Positions 17,381-28,600 are shown, counted from the stretch's first letter. The stretch is DNA of 64,000 bases from Aquimarina spongiae (GCF_900141785.1 NZ_FQYP01000002.1:1-64000), one strand, 5' to 3'. The notes: generated by a model from the letters alone, not told the origin. Numbers and translations: made by a program.

Positions 17381-18550
17381 ATGATTTCAATCCATCTCAC
17401 ACCAATTTCTCGTCTTTTTAGTAGTATACTACTCTTATTATTTATGTACTCCGGTTGGGGACAACAATTGTATTTTCCTGAAAGAGGACAATGGGAAGAA
17501 AAAACACCAACATCATTTAAGATCGACTCTCAAAAACTACAAGAGGCCATAGATTTTGCCAAGATTAACGAATATTCTGGTGCCAAAGATTTAAGACAAG
17601 CGATATTAAAAGGATTCGAAAGAGAACCCTATCATAAAATCCTAGGCCCTACCAAAAAGAGAGGAAATCCAGCGGGTGTAATTCTAAAAAATGGATACAT
17701 CATAGCGCAATGGGGTGATACCGAGCGAGTAGATATGACTTTTAGTGTCACCAAAAGTTACTTGTCTACCATGGCAGGGCTCGCTGTAGACGCCAACTTA
17801 ATCTCTTCTGTAGATGATTTTACACACACTTATCTATGGGATCAAACCTTTGATGGAGTTCACAACAAAACGATTACCTGGCGTCATTTATTAACACAAT
17901 CCTCCGATTGGTCAGGTCAATTATGGGGAGGATATGACTGGGCAGACAGACCCCCAAGAGAAGGAGGAATAGACGACTGGAAATCTCGCAAGTTCGACAC
18001 CCCGGGAACTGTTTTTGAGTATAACGATGTACGCGTAAATGTACTGGCATATTCCTTACTTAACGTTTGGCGTAAACCTTTACCTCAAGTACTAAAGAAA
18101 AAAATTATGGACCCCATTGGCGCATCAACTACCTGGAGGTGGTTTGGGTACGACAACTCTTGGGTCACTATAGACGGTTTAAAGATGCAATCGGTAAGTG
18201 GTGGTGGGCATTCTGGTGGTGGACTTTTTATCAACACCCTGGATCATGCCAGATTCGGACTCTTATTTTTGAACAATGGTAAATGGAAGAACCAACAATT
18301 GCTATCGCCATCCTGGATAAAAGAGGCTATACAACCTTCGCAAGCTAACTCGAACTATGGATTTATGTGGTGGCTCAATCAAAAAGGAGCTCGTCATTGG
18401 GAAGGGCTTCCAGAACATCTGTATTATGCGGCCGGTTTTGGAGGAAATTTTATTGTTATCGATCAAAAAGAACAATTAGTGGTAGTAACCCGATGGTTAG
18501 AGCCTAATCAAATTGATGAATTTATGACCAAAGTCTATCAGGCACTATGA
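17381..18550 (+). CDS. exported serine hydrolase, beta-lactamase/class C family
   Basis: A 389-residue exported protein with an N-terminal signal peptide (hydrophobic to about residue 27). The catalytic S122-V-T-K125 fits the S-x-x-K motif of the beta-lactamase/D-alanyl-D-alanine carboxypeptidase fold. Y-N-D (in F-E-Y-N-D-V-R-V-N) fits the second Y-x-N motif, and S-G-G-G-H-S-G-G-G is in the place of the third. The W-R-H-L-L-T-Q-S-S-D-W region is typical of EstB/6-aminohexanoate-oligomer-hydrolase relatives. The natural substrate is unknown; esterase or peptidase activity is more likely than antibiotic resistance. Confidence 0.85.
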   Translation: MISIHLTPISRLFSSILLLLFMYSGWGQQLYFPERGQWEEKTPTSFKIDSQKLQEAIDFAKINEYSGAKDLRQAILKGFEREPYHKILGPTKKRGNPAGVILKNGYIIAQWGDTERVDMTFSVTKSYLSTMAGLAVDANLISSVDDFTHTYLWDQTFDGVHNKTITWRHLLTQSSDWSGQLWGGYDWADRPPREGGIDDWKSRKFDTPGTVFEYNDVRVNVLAYSLLNVWRKPLPQVLKKKIMDPIGASTTWRWFGYDNSWVTIDGLKMQSVSGGGHSGGGLFINTLDHARFGLLFLNNGKWKNQQLLSPSWIKEAIQPSQANSNYGFMWWLNQKGARHWEGLPEHLYYAAGFGGNFIVIDQKEQLVVVTRWLEPNQIDEFMTKVYQAL

Positions 18551-18552
18551 AA

Positions 18553-18586
18553 TGAGTATAAACAAAATTAATTTTTTGTTTACTCA
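18553..18586 (+). terminator. hairpin after the serine hydrolase gene
   Basis: An imperfect AT-rich stem (TGAGTATAAACAAAA against TTTTGTTTACTCA, one bulge), 3 bp after the stop codon. It lacks a clean T-tract beyond the stem, so it is a weak terminator call. Confidence 0.4.
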
Positions 18587-18683
18587 CTTAAATAATTAAA
18601 TTTTTTATGCGAAAACGAAGTGGTTGATCTAAGCAGAAATTTTTTATTTGTTTTATCACCAGAAAATAAAAATTTTCAAATAG

Positions 18684-19052
18684 ATGAAAAAAATACTAGC
18701 CATAATTATTGCTGTTATTTTGCTGCTATTTGCGGGTTGGTATGCTACCGTATATTATACCACTTATAGCAAAGGAACACGCAGTGGCGAGCTTATTAAA
18801 TTTAGCAACAAGGGTGTTGTTTTTAAAACCTGGGAAGGCGAAATCAGTCAGGGAATATCAGGAGCGCAAATTTTTAGTTTCTCTGTAGAAGATAGTGACA
18901 AGGAAGTGATCAAAAAGCTTCAGAAATTTCAAGGACGTTATGTAAAACTTACCTACAAAGAACGATTTGCAACCATCTCCTGGTTGGGCGACACCAAATA
19001 TTTTATTGTAGACGTAGTAGAAGAAATCTCTCCACATTTCAGAAATAAATAA
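18684..19052 (+). CDS. small membrane-anchored conserved protein
   Basis: A 122-residue protein with one N-terminal membrane anchor or uncleaved signal (about residues 4-22) and a small beta-rich domain outside. The pattern S-G-E-L-I-K-F-S-N-K-G-x-V-F-K-T-W-E-G-E is conserved in flavobacterial homologues I recall. Such proteins are sometimes labelled 6-phosphogluconate dehydrogenase in databases; the length and absence of a Rossmann fold rule that out. Function unknown. The thioesterase gene follows 6 bp after its stop, so they are likely co-transcribed. Confidence 0.75.
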   Translation: MKKILAIIIAVILLLFAGWYATVYYTTYSKGTRSGELIKFSNKGVVFKTWEGEISQGISGAQIFSFSVEDSDKEVIKKLQKFQGRYVKLTYKERFATISWLGDTKYFIVDVVEEISPHFRNK

Positions 19053-19058
19053 CTTGCT

Positions 19059-19601
19059 ATGAAAAAATATAAAACCAATAAAGATTCCAGAGTACTGATT
19101 TCTGAACTCATGCTTCCCTCCCATTCTAATTTTAGTGGAAAAATACACGGAGGTTATATTCTTTCGTTAATGGATCAAATTGCCTTTGCATGCGCTTCCA
19201 AACATTCTGAAACTTATTGTGTAACAGCTAGCGTGGATAAAGTAGATTTCCTGAAACCGGTAGAAGTAGGAGAACTAGTAACCTTAAAAGCTTCTGTAAA
19301 TCATGTTGGTACAACCTCTATGGTGGTTGGAGTGCGGGTTGAAGCTGAAAATATACAAACGGGTAAAATCAAACATTGCAACTCTAGTTACTTTACGATG
19401 GTAGCCAAAGACAATGCCGGAAAAAGTGTGGCGGTACCTGGTTTAATATTAGAGAATAAAACCGCCGTACGACGTTTTGTAAGAAGTATTATCAGAAAGG
19501 AAGATGCCAAAGTAAGACGAGGGCGTTTTAAAGCTTCAGAATTTGAATACGAGTCACATTTGGAATTACTGAAGGAATATAACGTTAAAATTGAACTATA
19601 A
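19059..19601 (+). CDS. acyl-CoA thioesterase (hotdog fold)
   Basis: A 180-residue single-hotdog acyl-CoA hydrolase of the YciA/BFIT-like group. The family core is visible: H-S-N-F-S-G-K-I-H-G-G-Y-I-L-S-L-M-D-Q-I at residues about 22-41, with the G-x-I-H-G-G turn and the D that faces the substrate, followed by V-D-K-V-D-F-L-K-P-V and V-G-E-L-V. The C-terminal tail of about 50 residues is longer than the minimal domain and basic. It releases free fatty acids and CoA in the cytoplasm. It lies 6 bp after the preceding small gene. Confidence 0.88.
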   Translation: MKKYKTNKDSRVLISELMLPSHSNFSGKIHGGYILSLMDQIAFACASKHSETYCVTASVDKVDFLKPVEVGELVTLKASVNHVGTTSMVVGVRVEAENIQTGKIKHCNSSYFTMVAKDNAGKSVAVPGLILENKTAVRRFVRSIIRKEDAKVRRGRFKASEFEYESHLELLKEYNVKIEL

Positions 19602-19673
19602 TTTAGCTGTATATTTCCCGTTATATAGGTAATTCTTGAATCTTTTGTATATTTCAGAGAAAAACCCCACGCT

Positions 19674-20054
19674 ATGAAAACTATATGTTCAAAATTTTTA
19701 CTTTTCAGCTTATTGCTTATACTTGCAAGTTGCGGTGGTAGTGATGATTCTGATCCAGATGCAGGACCAGATCCGGATGTAAATCCTAATCCAAATAAAA
19801 TAACTACCTATGATGCGGATGTAAAGGCGATCATCGATGAACACTGTTTAGAATGTCATACTATTCCATTGGCTCAAGGTGCTCCTTTCCCAATGAGAAA
19901 TTATGATGAAACCATTATCGGAGTAAACAGAGATCTGGTATTAAGAATGGTTTCTAATAGTGTAAATAACGTAATGCCTCCTGCAGGAAGGTTACCACAA
20001 GAAACTATTGATGTCATTCTAGACTGGGAAGCTGATGGTTTTTTAGAAAGATAG
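19674..20054 (+). CDS. c-type haem-motif lipoprotein
   Basis: A 126-residue lipoprotein with lipobox cysteine C20 and an Asp/Pro-rich linker to about residue 42. A single haem-binding motif C58-L-E-C61-H62 follows, with V-M-P-P-A-G near residue 103, where M is the likely distal ligand. This is the layout of a small class I cytochrome c anchored to a membrane. Related modules occur in PSCyt1-type and planctomycete-like cytochrome domains. A role in periplasmic electron transfer is inferred. The gene is monocistronic, and no oxidase gene is adjacent. Confidence 0.8.
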   Translation: MKTICSKFLLFSLLLILASCGGSDDSDPDAGPDPDVNPNPNKITTYDADVKAIIDEHCLECHTIPLAQGAPFPMRNYDETIIGVNRDLVLRMVSNSVNNVMPPAGRLPQETIDVILDWEADGFLER

Positions 20055-20060
20055 AGCTAT

Positions 20061-20417
20061 TTATTTGTTATTTATAGCGTCCTGTCCTTTATAAAATCTT
20101 CCAATTGCGACATAATTACCAGTATACACTTCTACCAGATAGTGCCCTTTCCTAAGGCCAGACACATCGATATCTCGTTCTAAGTGTAACTTTTTCTCTA
20201 GTCTAACTAGTCCTCCTTTGTCCATAATTTTGATCTGGAGAGGTCCTTTTACATCCAAATTGGTTTTGATTGTAATCAAACCTGATGTAATAGCGGGAGC
20301 AACTTCTACAGAAAACACTTCATTGTTTACCTTTATAGGATTTGTGCTTTCAGGAAGGTTGGGGTATACCAAGGTCATACCTGCGAATAACAAAAAATAG
20401 AGTAATACTTTTTTCAT
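20061..20417 (-). CDS. small exported beta-sandwich protein
   Basis: A 118-residue protein with a signal peptide (hydrophobic residues about 4-18). The mature region from residue 35 shows alternating strands ending in G-L-R-K-G-H-Y-L-V-E-V-Y-T-G-N-Y-V-A-I-G-R-F-Y-K. This resembles the type A C-terminal sorting domain (T9SS/Por) but stands alone without cargo. It may be a small secreted protein using that fold; true T9SS cargo status is uncertain. It converges on the cytochrome gene with 6 bp between stops. Confidence 0.6.
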   Translation of the reverse strand: MKKVLLYFLLFAGMTLVYPNLPESTNPIKVNNEVFSVEVAPAITSGLITIKTNLDVKGPLQIKIMDKGGLVRLEKKLHLERDIDVSGLRKGHYLVEVYTGNYVAIGRFYKGQDAINNK

Positions 20418-20540
20418 GTGACTGCTTTTACTACAATTTACTAATAATCAATAATATAAGTCGTTAACAAACACATAAAACAACAGATCTTTTGAAATTT
20501 TGACAAAAGATTATGATTTGTTGAAAAGCTACGCTCAGTT

Positions 20541-23500
20541 TTAATTTTCGGTTTTAACTTCTACAAATTGAAGGTAATCATTGTTCTTTGCCGATATGAT
20601 ATACTCAGTCTTTTTGTTAGAAATTAGCGCCATATCCTTTACATCTCCAGAAATGAATAATCCGCTCTCTGAAGCTGAAATGGGATCAAAACCGCCCATT
20701 CCGTTTCCTTTTAGGAACAAACCATAACCCGCATCATTTCTCGGGGTTTCTACTTCAGAAGCATATAGGTTTCCTGCAACTACTGCATCCATATTTCCAT
20801 CTTTATCAAAATCCTTCACCAAAACCTGATTGATTGAAGACAATTGCGCTTCTACAGGTAGCACATGTACCTTAAATTCGGTTCCATCTTTATTTTCAAT
20901 ATAAATACTTGCAAAAGACTTAACCTGATAATGCAAAGAAGAATCCAAGGACTTTTTGGTATATACTTCAACCAACGTTGCTTCAGAGAAACTTTTGTAG
21001 TCTTTGAACTTATATTCTATCCCTGGGATTTGCTCTGAAGAACATTGTCTCCCCCTAACGGGAAACTGCTTCCCGTCATTAAAATAACTCAATACGATAT
21101 CTGAAGAATTATTTTTATCAAAATCATTCACATAAATATCAAAGGTTTCATCTTCGGTGGCCTGGTATTTATAATTGAGTCCATTATTTCCTAAGATATA
21201 GTCCATATCTCCGTCATTATCAAAATCTCCCTCTGCTATACTCCACCACCAACCGGTAGTATCATCGCCCAACCCTAATTGTTCTGTCCTTTCTTCGAAT
21301 CCTGCTTTCGTGTTCTTAAAAACCCGTACTGGCATCCATTCTCCCACAATAATCAGGTCTGGCCAATCATCATTGTCTATATCTGTAACTACTGCACTGG
21401 TTGCCATCCCCAGTCCTGTTAGTTCCTTCGCCATTTTTTGAGTAACATCTTCAAATTTTGGAACCCCATCGCTACTCACGTTTCGTAACAAGTAGCTATT
21501 TGCAGGGCTTGGGTAATGCCATGGCACCTGTCTACCCAGCACCAAAATATCTTCTTGTCCGTCTTTATCAAAATCTAGGTTATACACACGAGATCCACTG
21601 GTTAACATTTGAGGTAAGGTACCTTCTTCTGCTTTGGATAAATTTCCTTTACCATCATTGATATAAATCCGATCCTGTAATTGTACGGCATCTGGAGCAA
21701 ACTCATATCCACCACTTACCACATACAAATCTTTATCTCCATCCTGATCTATATCAAAAACAAGGGCTCCAGTATCTTCGCTTTTCTTATCCGCTTCAAA
21801 ACTATCTGTCTCTAACTTTTTAAAACCCGTCTCTTCTTGCAAATACACACTTCCTGCAACTCCAGAAGCTCCTCCTACAAAATAGTCTTCTAATCCATCA
21901 TTATTAAGATCTCCAACCGCTAATGCAGGGCCAAAACGAGACATTCTATGTGGTAGTAGCACTTGTATTTTAAAATCATCATAGGAGTTTTCTTTGTGTT
22001 TGTGTGCCGGAAATGAGGTTTCTGCTAAAGAAGAGAACAATGTTTGTCTTTCACCTTCTGAGGAGTCATTTTGAACAGCATCTGCATATGCTAAAGTGAG
22101 TATCTGATTTCCAGAAACTCCTTTAAGATCTTGTGATTTACCGTCTGGCCATACCACTTTAACTTCTTCTATTGCAGTCTCTGAACCGATTCCAAAATGC
22201 ATTTCGGGAGCTACCGAAGATTGAAATCCACGAGTAAGTGTCAATTCCTGCATTTGAGTTTGATCTGCTATAGTGACATAAACTCTGGCTCCCAATCCAA
22301 ATGTGTTATTTTGATCTCCTTTGAATCGAACCGTAAGATAATTATGAAGCTGTGCGCTTTTATTTTCAAAAACAGAAGCGTGATCGTCAATATTATTGGT
22401 CACAATTTCCAGATCTCCATCGTTATCCAGATCTGCATAGACCACTCCATTTGAAAAACCTTCGTATTCAATACCCCATTCTTTATTGATCATTTCAAAA
22501 TTGTAATCTCCTGTATTGCGATACATGAAGTTATCTATTCTTTCTGAAGGTATTTTTAGGCTTTTTTGTAATAAACTATCACTATCGGCCGATAATCGAT
22601 CAATTTTCTTAAAATAGTCATTATTGTTTATTTCTCGTCTTGTCCCGTTAGAAACAAACAGGTCTTTGTAACCGTCGTTATTGAAATCTGCAAATAATGG
22701 CCCCCAGCTCCAATCTGTAGAAGAGGTTCCTGTTATTCTGGACACATTTGTAAATTGAGGAACACCATCTTTAATAATTCCGGTGTTTTGTTGTAGACAG
22801 TTATGCATGTATTGATAATGAAAGCCTGAATTTACGGTACTCCAAAACAAACTAGGATTCATACTGGCCATGTTGGCTTTTTTCCTCCTATTGGATTGCG
22901 CATCCATGTCCACCTGAAAAATATCCAGATTTCCATCATTGTTGAAATCTGCGATATCTGCTCCCATACCAAAAAAAGCGGTTTGCGAAGTAGCTTCTTT
23001 TACGACTTCTCTAAATGTACCGTCTTGATTGTTGATGTATAAATAGTCTGGCGTACTAAAATCGTTAGACACGTAAATATCTGGCCAACTATCATTGTTT
23101 AAATCTCCTATAGTTGCGCTAAGGGTTAACCCAAAACTCCTCACATTGGCTTCCTTGGTTACATCTACAAATTTATCACCATCGTTACGGTACAAATGAT
23201 CAGATTCATGATCTTTTAATGTTCGCATTTTGAATGCATAATAGAAATTAGGAGCATTAAAGCTGGTAGGAGGATAATTGGCTACATACAGATCCAGATC
23301 CCCGTCCTTGTCGTAATCAAAAAACGTAGCCTGCACACTGTTCCCTATATCAGCAATACCATATTCTTCAGCTCTTTCTGAAAAAGTATTGTCCTTATTA
23401 TTGATAAATAGTTGATTGTATTTTGGTTCAAACTTACCTCCTACTGAACAATAAATATCTAGATAACCATCATTATTGATATCTACCATAGTAACCCCTG

Positions 23501-23846
23501 TATACCATCTGTCGTCTCCTGAAACTTTGGCAGTTGTTGTAATATCTTCAAAAGTAAGATCTCCTTTATTGAGATATAATGCATTAGCCACCTGATTTCC
23601 TGTAAAATACAAATCTTTTAGTCCATCGTTATTGATATCTCCAACAGCTACTCCTCCACCCATATACAAGTATGAGTAGGTAAAATAGTTTAGAGAATCA
23701 GTCTCGGTAAGGATGTTACTAAATTCAATACCTGTCGTTTTTGGGGTTAACCTTTCGAAAATTTTCTCATCAAAAGATATTTCTTCTTTTGTACAACTCC
23801 CTAAAATCAGCCCTATAATCAGGATTTTCAAATATCTCAATGTCAT
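20541..23846 (-). CDS. FG-GAP/VCBS repeat lipoprotein with ASPIC/UnbV domain
   Basis: An 1101-residue surface lipoprotein (lipobox L-I-L-G-S-C, C18). It carries at least twelve calcium-binding FG-GAP/VCBS blades with D-x-[DN]-x-D-G-x-x-D loops, such as D-I-N-N-D-G-Y-L-D-I-Y, spread over residues 60-500 and 640-1060. These suggest two beta-propellers. Between them, about residues 505-590, is an ASPIC/UnbV domain (F-G-L-G-A-R-V-Y then V-W-P-D-G-K-S). Proteins of this type (CRTAC1-like) sit beside SusC/SusD pairs in many marine Bacteroidota and are thought to bind glycans or surface ligands; no catalytic residues are known. It lies 78 bp downstream of susD on the same strand. Confidence 0.88.
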   Translation of the reverse strand: MTLRYLKILIIGLILGSCTKEEISFDEKIFERLTPKTTGIEFSNILTETDSLNYFTYSYLYMGGGVAVGDINNDGLKDLYFTGNQVANALYLNKGDLTFEDITTTAKVSGDDRWYTGVTMVDINNDGYLDIYCSVGGKFEPKYNQLFINNKDNTFSERAEEYGIADIGNSVQATFFDYDKDGDLDLYVANYPPTSFNAPNFYYAFKMRTLKDHESDHLYRNDGDKFVDVTKEANVRSFGLTLSATIGDLNNDSWPDIYVSNDFSTPDYLYINNQDGTFREVVKEATSQTAFFGMGADIADFNNDGNLDIFQVDMDAQSNRRKKANMASMNPSLFWSTVNSGFHYQYMHNCLQQNTGIIKDGVPQFTNVSRITGTSSTDWSWGPLFADFNNDGYKDLFVSNGTRREINNNDYFKKIDRLSADSDSLLQKSLKIPSERIDNFMYRNTGDYNFEMINKEWGIEYEGFSNGVVYADLDNDGDLEIVTNNIDDHASVFENKSAQLHNYLTVRFKGDQNNTFGLGARVYVTIADQTQMQELTLTRGFQSSVAPEMHFGIGSETAIEEVKVVWPDGKSQDLKGVSGNQILTLAYADAVQNDSSEGERQTLFSSLAETSFPAHKHKENSYDDFKIQVLLPHRMSRFGPALAVGDLNNDGLEDYFVGGASGVAGSVYLQEETGFKKLETDSFEADKKSEDTGALVFDIDQDGDKDLYVVSGGYEFAPDAVQLQDRIYINDGKGNLSKAEEGTLPQMLTSGSRVYNLDFDKDGQEDILVLGRQVPWHYPSPANSYLLRNVSSDGVPKFEDVTQKMAKELTGLGMATSAVVTDIDNDDWPDLIIVGEWMPVRVFKNTKAGFEERTEQLGLGDDTTGWWWSIAEGDFDNDGDMDYILGNNGLNYKYQATEDETFDIYVNDFDKNNSSDIVLSYFNDGKQFPVRGRQCSSEQIPGIEYKFKDYKSFSEATLVEVYTKKSLDSSLHYQVKSFASIYIENKDGTEFKVHVLPVEAQLSSINQVLVKDFDKDGNMDAVVAGNLYASEVETPRNDAGYGLFLKGNGMGGFDPISASESGLFISGDVKDMALISNKKTEYIISAKNNDYLQFVEVKTEN

Positions 23847-23924
23847 TTTCTTTTATTTAAAGAAGCAAAAAAACAGTATGCATAACATACTGTTTTTTAG
23901 AAAACAATTCAAACTAAAAACAAT

Positions 23925-25688
23925 TTAATATCCATCGTTTTGCATGATAACACCACCGCTCACATCAATTACACTTTGTGCAATTGGATATACAACACTT
24001 CTTGCGGGAAAGGTTACTCCACTAAGATGCGTACGCTTGGTGCCTTCAACAGCAAGGTAGGTATTAATTGTATTGACGGCTTCGCCGCGTCTTACTAAAT
24101 CAAAGAATCTATGTCCTTCGAGTGCAGTTTCAATTCTGTACTCGTGTGCTACAGCTCGTATTGCTTGTGCTTGATCTGTAAAGGTTCCATAAGTACTAAT
24201 TACATAATTAGCAGCTGGTGTTGCGGTTGGGTTACCGTCTACATCCAACGTTCTTACAAAATCTTCTGGATTGGCCGCACGCATTCTTACTCTATCCACT
24301 AGTGCTGCTCCAAGATCACCCTCACCATTAGCAGCCATGATCTCTGCTCTCCATAAAAGAATTTCAGCAAAACGAATAATATTGGTGTTAATCGCACTTA
24401 CAGCAGGAGCCCATGCACTTGGTGCATCAATAGAAGGATCGTTAAACTGGCTAGCTCTAAATACCGAAACTTTTTGTAAGTACGGTCCTCCATTGGCCGG
24501 GTTTCGAATCCAGGATTGTCCTGGCATAATTCCCCAACCATTAAAATCTATTCCTCTTCGACCTACTTTCCAATCTAATCTTGGATCCAATTCACCTGTG
24601 AATGGTGTAAAAGGATCTTCTGCAGGAATTCCATCATCATTGGTTACATCAACATCATTAAATGTATCCAACAATGGTAATCCAGAAGCATCGGTCTTAT
24701 AGGCATTCACCAAATTTTGTGATGGTTGGAAGAAACCACAACAAGCTCCTCCTGTAGTACCTACTGGTGCTCCTTGAGGAAAATTAAGTGCTTGTCCCCA
24801 AGTACCATTATCATCATTTGCAGCTCCATCACTAACCGTATGTTGTACCGCAAATATAGATTCACTAGAGTTTTTTGTCGCTGCATTAAAATTATCAGAA
24901 TATTTCATCGTCAGACTATACGGACCTCCATTGATAACATTATCCAATATTGGACTTGCCGCAGCATAATCTAATTGGTACATATGGGCCTTAGCCAAAT
25001 AAGCAGTGGCTGTCCAGCTATTTGCTGCTCCAACAAATCTTGACGTTTCAGGAAGATTATCTATAGCATACTGAAAATCGGCTTCGATTAATGCCCAAGA
25101 ATCTACATTTTCGTTAGTCTGAGATTCTGTTATCGTTTCATCGATATAAGGAATTTTACCCCAAATCTTTTTAGCTTCAAAATGGTAATGTGCTCTAAGG
25201 AACCTACCTTCTGCTTCAAACTGTGCAGCTTCAGCCGCAGTTAGCTCTCCACGTTCTAAACCTGTTTGAGCTCCACGGATTGCTTCATTACTTCTTGCTA
25301 CTCCTTCAAAAATAGCATTCCATAAAAAACCATAATAACTGTTTTCCGTAGCTAAAGCTCTATATGCCTCAATATTATCAATAATAGGCTGATCTCCAGG
25401 ATCACTACCCTTGTATGCATTATCTGATGATACCTCTCCGTAAATCCAGTGCGAAGGGTCTGATCGCCATGGGTCAGACGTTGAAACATTAAGATCCAAC
25501 ATTCCATAAGCTGCTGTTAATTGTGAACTTACCCAACTACTATCAAACACAATTACATCTTCACTCAACTGACCTTGCAACGGGATTTCTAACTCGTCTT
25601 TACAAGCCTGGAATATCGTACCAGCAAGTAACAAAACAGTCATTACTTTGATTGTTCTGATTTTCGAAAGTTTATATATCTTAATCAT
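23925..25688 (-). CDS. SusD/RagB-family glycan-binding lipoprotein
   Basis: A 587-residue SusD-like protein. The signal peptide ends in a lipobox with C29 (T-I-F-Q-A-C). TPR-type helices and the C-terminal SusD motif (E-I-L-L-W-R-A-E, then R-x-R-x-A-N-P, H-E-Y-R-I-E-T-A-L-E-G-H-R-F-F-D-L-V-R-R-G) are present. It acts as a lid on the paired SusC channel, capturing oligosaccharide at the outer membrane. It starts 11 bp after the susC stop, so the two are translated from one message. The ligand cannot be told from sequence. Confidence 0.95.
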   Translation of the reverse strand: MIKIYKLSKIRTIKVMTVLLLAGTIFQACKDELEIPLQGQLSEDVIVFDSSWVSSQLTAAYGMLDLNVSTSDPWRSDPSHWIYGEVSSDNAYKGSDPGDQPIIDNIEAYRALATENSYYGFLWNAIFEGVARSNEAIRGAQTGLERGELTAAEAAQFEAEGRFLRAHYHFEAKKIWGKIPYIDETITESQTNENVDSWALIEADFQYAIDNLPETSRFVGAANSWTATAYLAKAHMYQLDYAAASPILDNVINGGPYSLTMKYSDNFNAATKNSSESIFAVQHTVSDGAANDDNGTWGQALNFPQGAPVGTTGGACCGFFQPSQNLVNAYKTDASGLPLLDTFNDVDVTNDDGIPAEDPFTPFTGELDPRLDWKVGRRGIDFNGWGIMPGQSWIRNPANGGPYLQKVSVFRASQFNDPSIDAPSAWAPAVSAINTNIIRFAEILLWRAEIMAANGEGDLGAALVDRVRMRAANPEDFVRTLDVDGNPTATPAANYVISTYGTFTDQAQAIRAVAHEYRIETALEGHRFFDLVRRGEAVNTINTYLAVEGTKRTHLSGVTFPARSVVYPIAQSVIDVSGGVIMQNDGY

Positions 25689-25699
25689 TGCTATTTTTT

Positions 25700-28600
25700 T
25701 TAAAATGAAACGTTTACTCCCAGGTTTACTGAACGTGAAACTGGGTATGCTCCTCTATCAACTCCGATTTCCAGGTTGGCTTGTTGTTGGTTGGTGTAGT
25801 TTGATAAATTGATCTCAGGATCTAAACCAGAATAATCAGTAATCGTAATCAGGTTCTTTCCTTGTAAGAAAAATCTAATCTTATCTAACTTCAATTTTTC
25901 ACTAATTGCATCTCCCAAGGTATATCCAACGGCTATGTTTTTTAATCTTACATAAGATCCATCTTCGATATAGTAGGATGATCCTACAGACTCATCTGCA
26001 CTAAGCGTAAATGCAGGTAAAGTACCTCCTGGATTTGTTGGAGACCATGAGTTTCTAATATAATCTAAACTTCTAGCTCCTTCAAAATTTGAGAAATCTG
26101 TCCAGAATCTAGTTAGATTATAAATATCATTTCCTTGAGATCCTTGGAAAAGCATCGATAAGTCGAAATTCTTATACGTAGCATCGAAATTGATTCCGTA
26201 AGTGAAATCAGGATGCGGGCTTCCGATAATATCTCTGGCATCTCCCGTAATAATAGCTCTACCTGTATTTGGGTCTATTCCTTCCCAAGTAAATCCAACA
26301 AAAGAAGAAATAGGCTCACCTGCTAATGTATTGGTCGTTTCGAATCTAGTCTGCGATCCTAAATTCGGATTTGCAATTACTTGATCCAAGTTGCTCTCAT
26401 CCAAGAAATCCACTTCATTCTTATAGTGAGAAACGTTAAGACCTACCGAATACGTAAAAGCTCTTTCGGGATTACTAGAGTACGTAATTCCTAAATCAAA
26501 TCCTCTATTCGTCATCTGACCAAAGTTTCTAAAGATAGAACCAATAGTATTACCAAACACAGTAGGATCTACTGGTACTGCCAATAACATATCTTCGGTT
26601 ACGGCTTCGTACACGTCTAAATCAACACTTAATGCATTGTTGAACAACGTAGCAGCAATACCAATGTTAGTTGTGGTTGTGGTCTCCCAGGTAAGATCTG
26701 GATCTCCTATATTAGATAAGAAAAATCCAGTATTCCCATTATAGTTATAAAAGTTCAGGTTCGAAGCAAAAGACGTGATTCCTCTAAACGCAGGAATCGA
26801 GTTGTTTCCTACTTGTCCCCAGCTAAACTTTAATAATAAATTATCAACTATGGGAGAGTCCTCAAGGAAATTCTCTCCTGATAATCTCCATCCTAAACTA
26901 AATGCAGGGAAAACAGCATCTTGATTACCTCCTTCAAAAAGTGAAGACTGATCTTGACGAACAGTAGCACTTACCAGATATTTATCGTCATATGCATAAT
27001 CTACTTTTCCGAAGACAGAAAAACTAGAAGATTTTGACTGTCCACTACCTACTGTTTGCACACCTGTACCTGCGCTAATGAAGGTAAAATCAGGATCATC
27101 CTGTAAGAAATTTGTTACCTGCGCAAAGAATTGTTCGAATCGGTTCTTTTTAAATTCCGTACCTACGAAAGCATCTACACTATGTACACCATTAAAGATC
27201 TTTTTGTACTGTAAAATATTGTACCAGTTTGTATTAAAAATATCTGTAGATGTTTCTCTTAACAAGTTTACTTGTCTCGCTGCAGAATTTTCAAAATCTA
27301 CAGGTCTAAAGAATGAAAATTTAGTAGCTGTTAAATCTGCAGTAAATGTAGTTTTTAAGGATAACCCATCAAAAATGTCTACTTCTGCATAGATAGAACC
27401 TAAGGCTCTAATAGTTTCTGTAGGGTTTTCTGCATTTCGATCAGCTTGTCCAATTGGGTTAGAAGCATTACCAACTCCACCAATACCGGCTGTACCTGCA
27501 TAATTTCCTTGAATATCAAAAACAGGAATTAAAGGATTACTACGATATAAGGATGCAATTTGTCCTTCATTATTCTGGTTACTTGAACTCCCTACAGGGT
27601 CAATAATTCCGATTCGTTCTGAATACGATACGTTTACCGACTCTCCTAATCTAAGACGATCAGTAATATCAAATTCAGAGTTTACTCTAAGGTTATATCT
27701 TTCAAAACTAGTCGCACGTCCTACCCCTTCTTGATCTAATAAACCAAGTCCTACGTACAACTTCGAATTTTCTCCTCCTCCAGTAGCAGAAATATTATGT
27801 TGTTGTACAAAGGCAGTATCAAAAAATGCATCAAACCAATCCGTTCCTGCCTGATTTGCTCTAGTAATTCTATTATTTGGAAAACTATACGTACTCTCAT
27901 CAAGTGTTCCCACAAAACCTTCAGGAAGAATGTAATCCGGAAGTACTGGATTAGGTCCTGTACCATATTGTGGATGAGAAAGTGCCAAACCATCATTTGA
28001 TAGAGCTTGCCAGCGTGCATCTGCAATTTGTTGCGGTGTAGCAAACTCCGGAAATACAGATTCTGGAATAAAATCAACACCAGTTAGTGCACTATAATTA
28101 AAAGAAACTTTATTGTTCTTGTTTCCGTTTTTTGTCGTAATTACGATAACACCGTTTGCAGCACCAATACCGTAAATAGAAGCTGCTGCTGCATCTTTAA
28201 GAACCTGAATGGATTTGATATCATTAGGGTTTAAATCATTTAAACCTTGTCCTGTTTGTACCCCGTCGATTACATATAATGGATCATTACCATTAATAGT
28301 ACCATATCCACGAATTCTTACTGCCGAGTTTCCTCCTGGTCCACCTTCAACACCAACAGTAACACCCGCTGCTTGTCCTTGTAACGCCTGCTCTAAACTA
28401 GCAGGAGTAGTCGCTGCAATAGCCTCAGATTCTACTATAGTTACAGATCCAGTGATGCTTCTCGCACTTTGTGTTGTATATCCTGTTACGATTACTTCAC
28501 TAAGTTCGCTAGCATCTTCTAGCAAAGTAACATCCATTGAAGATTGACCTGCAAATGTTAGTTCTTTGGTTACAAAACCAATATATGAAAAGACTAAAAT

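Noticed and set aside
17381..18550. Antibiotic-resistance beta-lactamase
   Set aside because: It has the shared serine-hydrolase fold, but the sequence is closer to esterase/oligomer-hydrolase relatives and nothing points to resistance.
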